Source of the DNA: Lineus longissimus | Lineage: Eukaryota; Nemertea; Pilidiophora; Heteronemertea; Lineidae | Length of the DNA stretch: 64,000 bases | Direction of reading: 5' to 3' | Assembly: GCF_910592395.1 (NCBI RefSeq) | Contig: NC_088324.1 | Location: 15,092,953 to 15,156,952 of the forward strand | Shown: in pieces, positions 61,301-64,000 of the stretch | How the letters are laid out: each line of letters starts with the position of its first letter | Position numbering within the stretch: the first letter of the stretch is position 1 | The notes under the pieces: generated by a model | Databases searched by the model: none | Seen by the model: the letters and a program-made list of their open reading frames with translations, nothing else | Told to the model about the DNA's origin: nothing | Position numbers and translations under genes: made by a program

Positions 61301-64000
61301 ACGTCTGATCTAGCACCAATTCGAATTTAAACAGAAAATCGATTGAATTTTCTGATAATATTGAAAATCGCCTGGATTACTAAAAGTATGCACCAGTATT
61401 TTCCTGACCCCCCCCCTTATGATATTCAAACCCCAACTACTATCAACGAATACAAATATTATACCGAATTCAAATCGATTGACACAAACATGTCTTTGGT
61501 CGTCATTTCAAATGAAATGCATAGCATATCATAGACGCCAGTATCAGAAATGATTCAATGGTCATCATGCAACTAAAGATAAAGAAAGTTCGAAAAAGTT
61601 GGGGATTTTCTCAATCAGATGATGGGGATGGATTTCCGCCTCATATTCTTATCGATATCAGCTTTTCCTTTAGCCAAGATGAATGACAAGAACACTCAGA
61701 AAAACATGATCACTCTCTGAGCAGAATCACAATCACAATCACCTTTGACTCACAAAACTGTGGGTTATCATACAGAATGAATCCTAAAATATTCTGTATA
61801 ATTTCCGGTATTCTCAAACATTTTCTTGCGGACAAAGGCAACAGAGGTGAATGCGTGTGTCACCCTGCCAAGAATGCCATATCATTTCTCATTGTCGAGC
61901 ATGACTAGCATTCACAGTCGAATGACCTTTGTATAAACGTCTCATTCCCTCCTTCAGCTTTTCCTCATCCAAATCAGGTATCTCATTTATGTTTCCCGAG
62001 CATTTCCCGTTTTCTTTCACAACAATGGTGGGCATCACCAGAAAACATTCATGGGGGACGTTTGTCGAGATTAAGTGACGTGATTTAAATATCACGGGGC
62101 TAAATCCCATACTGATTAGGCACAATGATTTAAATATCGATGGCGGGTAATCATGGCGATAATACGATACAAATGTAGACGGCACTTGCAGAATGATAGG
62201 CTTCTGATTGGGTGTAATGAAGCCGACAACCATTTTGCACGCCTGTCGTACCACGTTAGCCACGTTAGCCACACGAAATACTGTGGGGTTCAGCTCATCT
62301 TGCCAAAGCCAACGTACATCGGTGTACATATCATCGACATTGTCTTCTGCGACTGGATTAGGCTGCCAAGCCTGCAGCCAAACATTTTTCTCACTTTGAG
62401 GAAGATGTTGCTGTCAGACACGATTCTACACGAAATGCATTTTCATTCACCCTTTTGCACGCTATTATTCCGCCCACTTGCTGATAAGGCTTCCAACACA
62501 AATATCTCTGCAAAAATGGTATCCGAAGATGCTGTACTTATCAGTCGATATCTTTGACTATTTCGAGCATTACTGCCTGAAAAAGAACGTAAGAAGTTTG
62601 CTCAGTAAAGTGATGCTATAATACTGTCTCAGCATGATTACATATCTGCCCTGCTCACATGATGCTTTATCCGATACGTAAATCATTGTAAGCATGGTCG
62701 TGGGTGGGGATTTGGCTAACATGCGTGTCTAAAGTTCCTGCGCTGTTAAAAGGCACCCTGGTTGAATTCCTCTTCTCTCTATAATGGATTGTAAGGGCAA
62801 GCCTGGCAAAACGACAAAGATATATGGTATATCAATGCACTCTAATTACAGATCAGAGATAACACCTAACATCGGTATCAGGTTAAGAGGTAAGTATTGG
62901 GCAACATGTACTCTATGCCTCGCTAGTGAACAACACGACTCCGGAATCGCCACATCAGTTATCAGACATCTTAAAAATCCTATAGCAGGGATCTTTGACT
63001 TGCTGGGGTAAGATGATCTCTTTAAGTTGGTCCTACAAGTCAGCCATTATCAAGTTCCACCAGCATTCAGGCATGTTCTCGACCCAGTCAACTACACGCT
63101 AAGCTGCTCAGAAGCATGCATAAAGATAATACAGATAATGGCTGCTTATCAAAATGACAATTTTCCAATTCATAAGATGATTATCCACAATCAATGTAAC
63201 CGTCTTCCACGAATGGTAGCATCGGGTCTAAATGGATGTCCCTTTCCTTATGTATACAAAACCATTCCAGAATTTCATGACCCTATTTGTAATATTCCCT
63301 ATATCGGAATAGCTCCTGCCATCAATTCCTTTCACGCGACTTTTTTTGCAGCGACTGCGGCGCCTCGGCGATACTAGTGGAGTCGCAGGACTCACAGCGT
63401 GAGGAGTGGAAGGGAGCCAGAGCATCAATGAGGCAGTGCCAACAGTCCGCTTGCGTCAACCAACCAACTATATAACCAGTCTCCGAATCCAACCTGCCGA
63501 CTGTAGAGGAGAAACGCCTTTTCTAGCGCACTGTACCTGTCAACCTGCCATCTAACAGAGGCTTACTGATGAGACCTTTGATCCCAATATACTGATCTGA
63601 CCTCCAATATCGGATAGGCATTTCCCAATATGAATCATCCGGATGGTCGGCCTGATCAAAACTGTGGTATCGATTGGATAAGACGCTATTAAGAAAAGGC
63701 AATCCTGTACCATAGAGTTTGAAGTGGAGTCTGCCATTTCCATTCTTTATTACACTGCAGTACAACCCCTAGGACTTGTATCAGCACACTCTGATCACAA
63801 AACATCCCGAGCATGCTTTGCTCTAACTTTGCCTTCCCGTTGGGCATTTTCAGTATCGATCCAAATAATGTACAAGATCAAAGTGTTTTGATTAGGTGTG
63901 GTGAGATTAGGTACACGGTGGAGTAACATGATTATATACTTGTCAAAGGTGCTCAACATCTAATCAGGAGGTTTGAGGATTTTTCCATTTGATGTATATT
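58389..64000. other. Right flank of the array, unrecognised ORFs only
   Basis: 5.6 kb of apparently single-copy DNA. Longest frames: minus 61889-62329 (146 codons) and plus 63027-63377 (116 codons). Neither has a recognisable domain, signal peptide or splice context. A C run occurs at 61407-61416. Confidence 0.35.
59165..59368 (-). CDS. Possible signal-peptide exon, unrecognised
   Basis: Minus-strand ATG ATG at 59368 opens MMFALLLISTAIVPDKSSIV, a plausible signal peptide. TTKANIGNDCTVVCKPW follows, with two cysteines, and TGA after 67 codons. G|GTAATG after ANI is a possible phase-1 donor. It could join an acceptor TTTCTTAG near 59040 and the minus-strand frame ending at 58837 (with MAYCRNAAHDVHDPFPL). 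This two-exon model is speculative. Confidence 0.22.
   Translation of the reverse strand: MMFALLLISTAIVPDKSSIVFTFPTTKANIGNDCTVVCKPWSDDDETMKLPLSQHTFSLPQTPTQTD

Overview
The window is animal nuclear DNA. Coding regions are interrupted by introns with GT/AG borders and phase-compatible joins, intergenic stretches are long and AT-rich, and small DNA transposons, tRNA-derived SINEs and microsatellites are scattered through it. No bacterial operon features are seen. A universal stress protein gene with animal introns beside CCN and FAM78 family genes points to a spiralian (lophotrochozoan) invertebrate such as a mollusc, brachiopod, nemertean or annelid. That placement is inference, not proof.

Layout. 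0-0.5 kb: an unrecognised broken coding-like fragment. 1.8-6.4 kb: a head-to-head pair, PLPP6-like lipid phosphatase (minus) and a FAM78 family gene (plus), sharing a 467-bp interval with a perfect CRE and an ETS-like site; FAM78 intron 1 carries a pogo-like MITE. 9.0-11.3 kb (minus): a small secreted-protein gene with one signal-peptide exon and three downstream exons that all begin in the same phase and encode variants of a W-W-W-x-D-[LI]-H-S-T-L module. This looks like an exon-duplicated alternative-terminus gene, and I do not recognise the family. 16.6-17.9 kb: a four-exon universal stress protein. 18.1-18.9 kb: a possible secreted ORF and degenerate repeats. 21.5-26.1 kb (minus): a CCN (CTGF/CYR61/NOV-like) matricellular gene with IGFBP, VWC, TSP1 and cystine-knot exons; its signal-peptide exon was not located. 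26.3-43.6 kb: gene-poor and repeat-rich, with a microsatellite, local duplications, a 26-bp-stem hairpin and a palindromic MITE family.

43.6-58.4 kb: the most striking part, a three-unit head-to-tail tandem array (5,374, 5,395 and 4,025 bp). Each unit carries an apparently intact two-exon gene for a predicted secreted protein of about 447 residues, an upstream small ORF (open over 152 codons only in the middle unit), a truncated MITE right before that ORF, and one or two copies of a tRNA-derived SINE. Two units also carry a cluster of CCATGGT palindromes. Units 1 and 2 are nearly identical; unit 3 has lost about 1.37 kb and has a cluster of amino-acid changes. 58.4-64 kb: single-copy flank with a few unrecognised ORFs.

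The genes do not form one pathway. The only visible relations are the shared PLPP6/FAM78 promoter interval, the exon duplications at 9-11 kb, and the gene amplification at 44-58 kb. All gene models come from reading splice signals and frames by eye, without transcript or database support.
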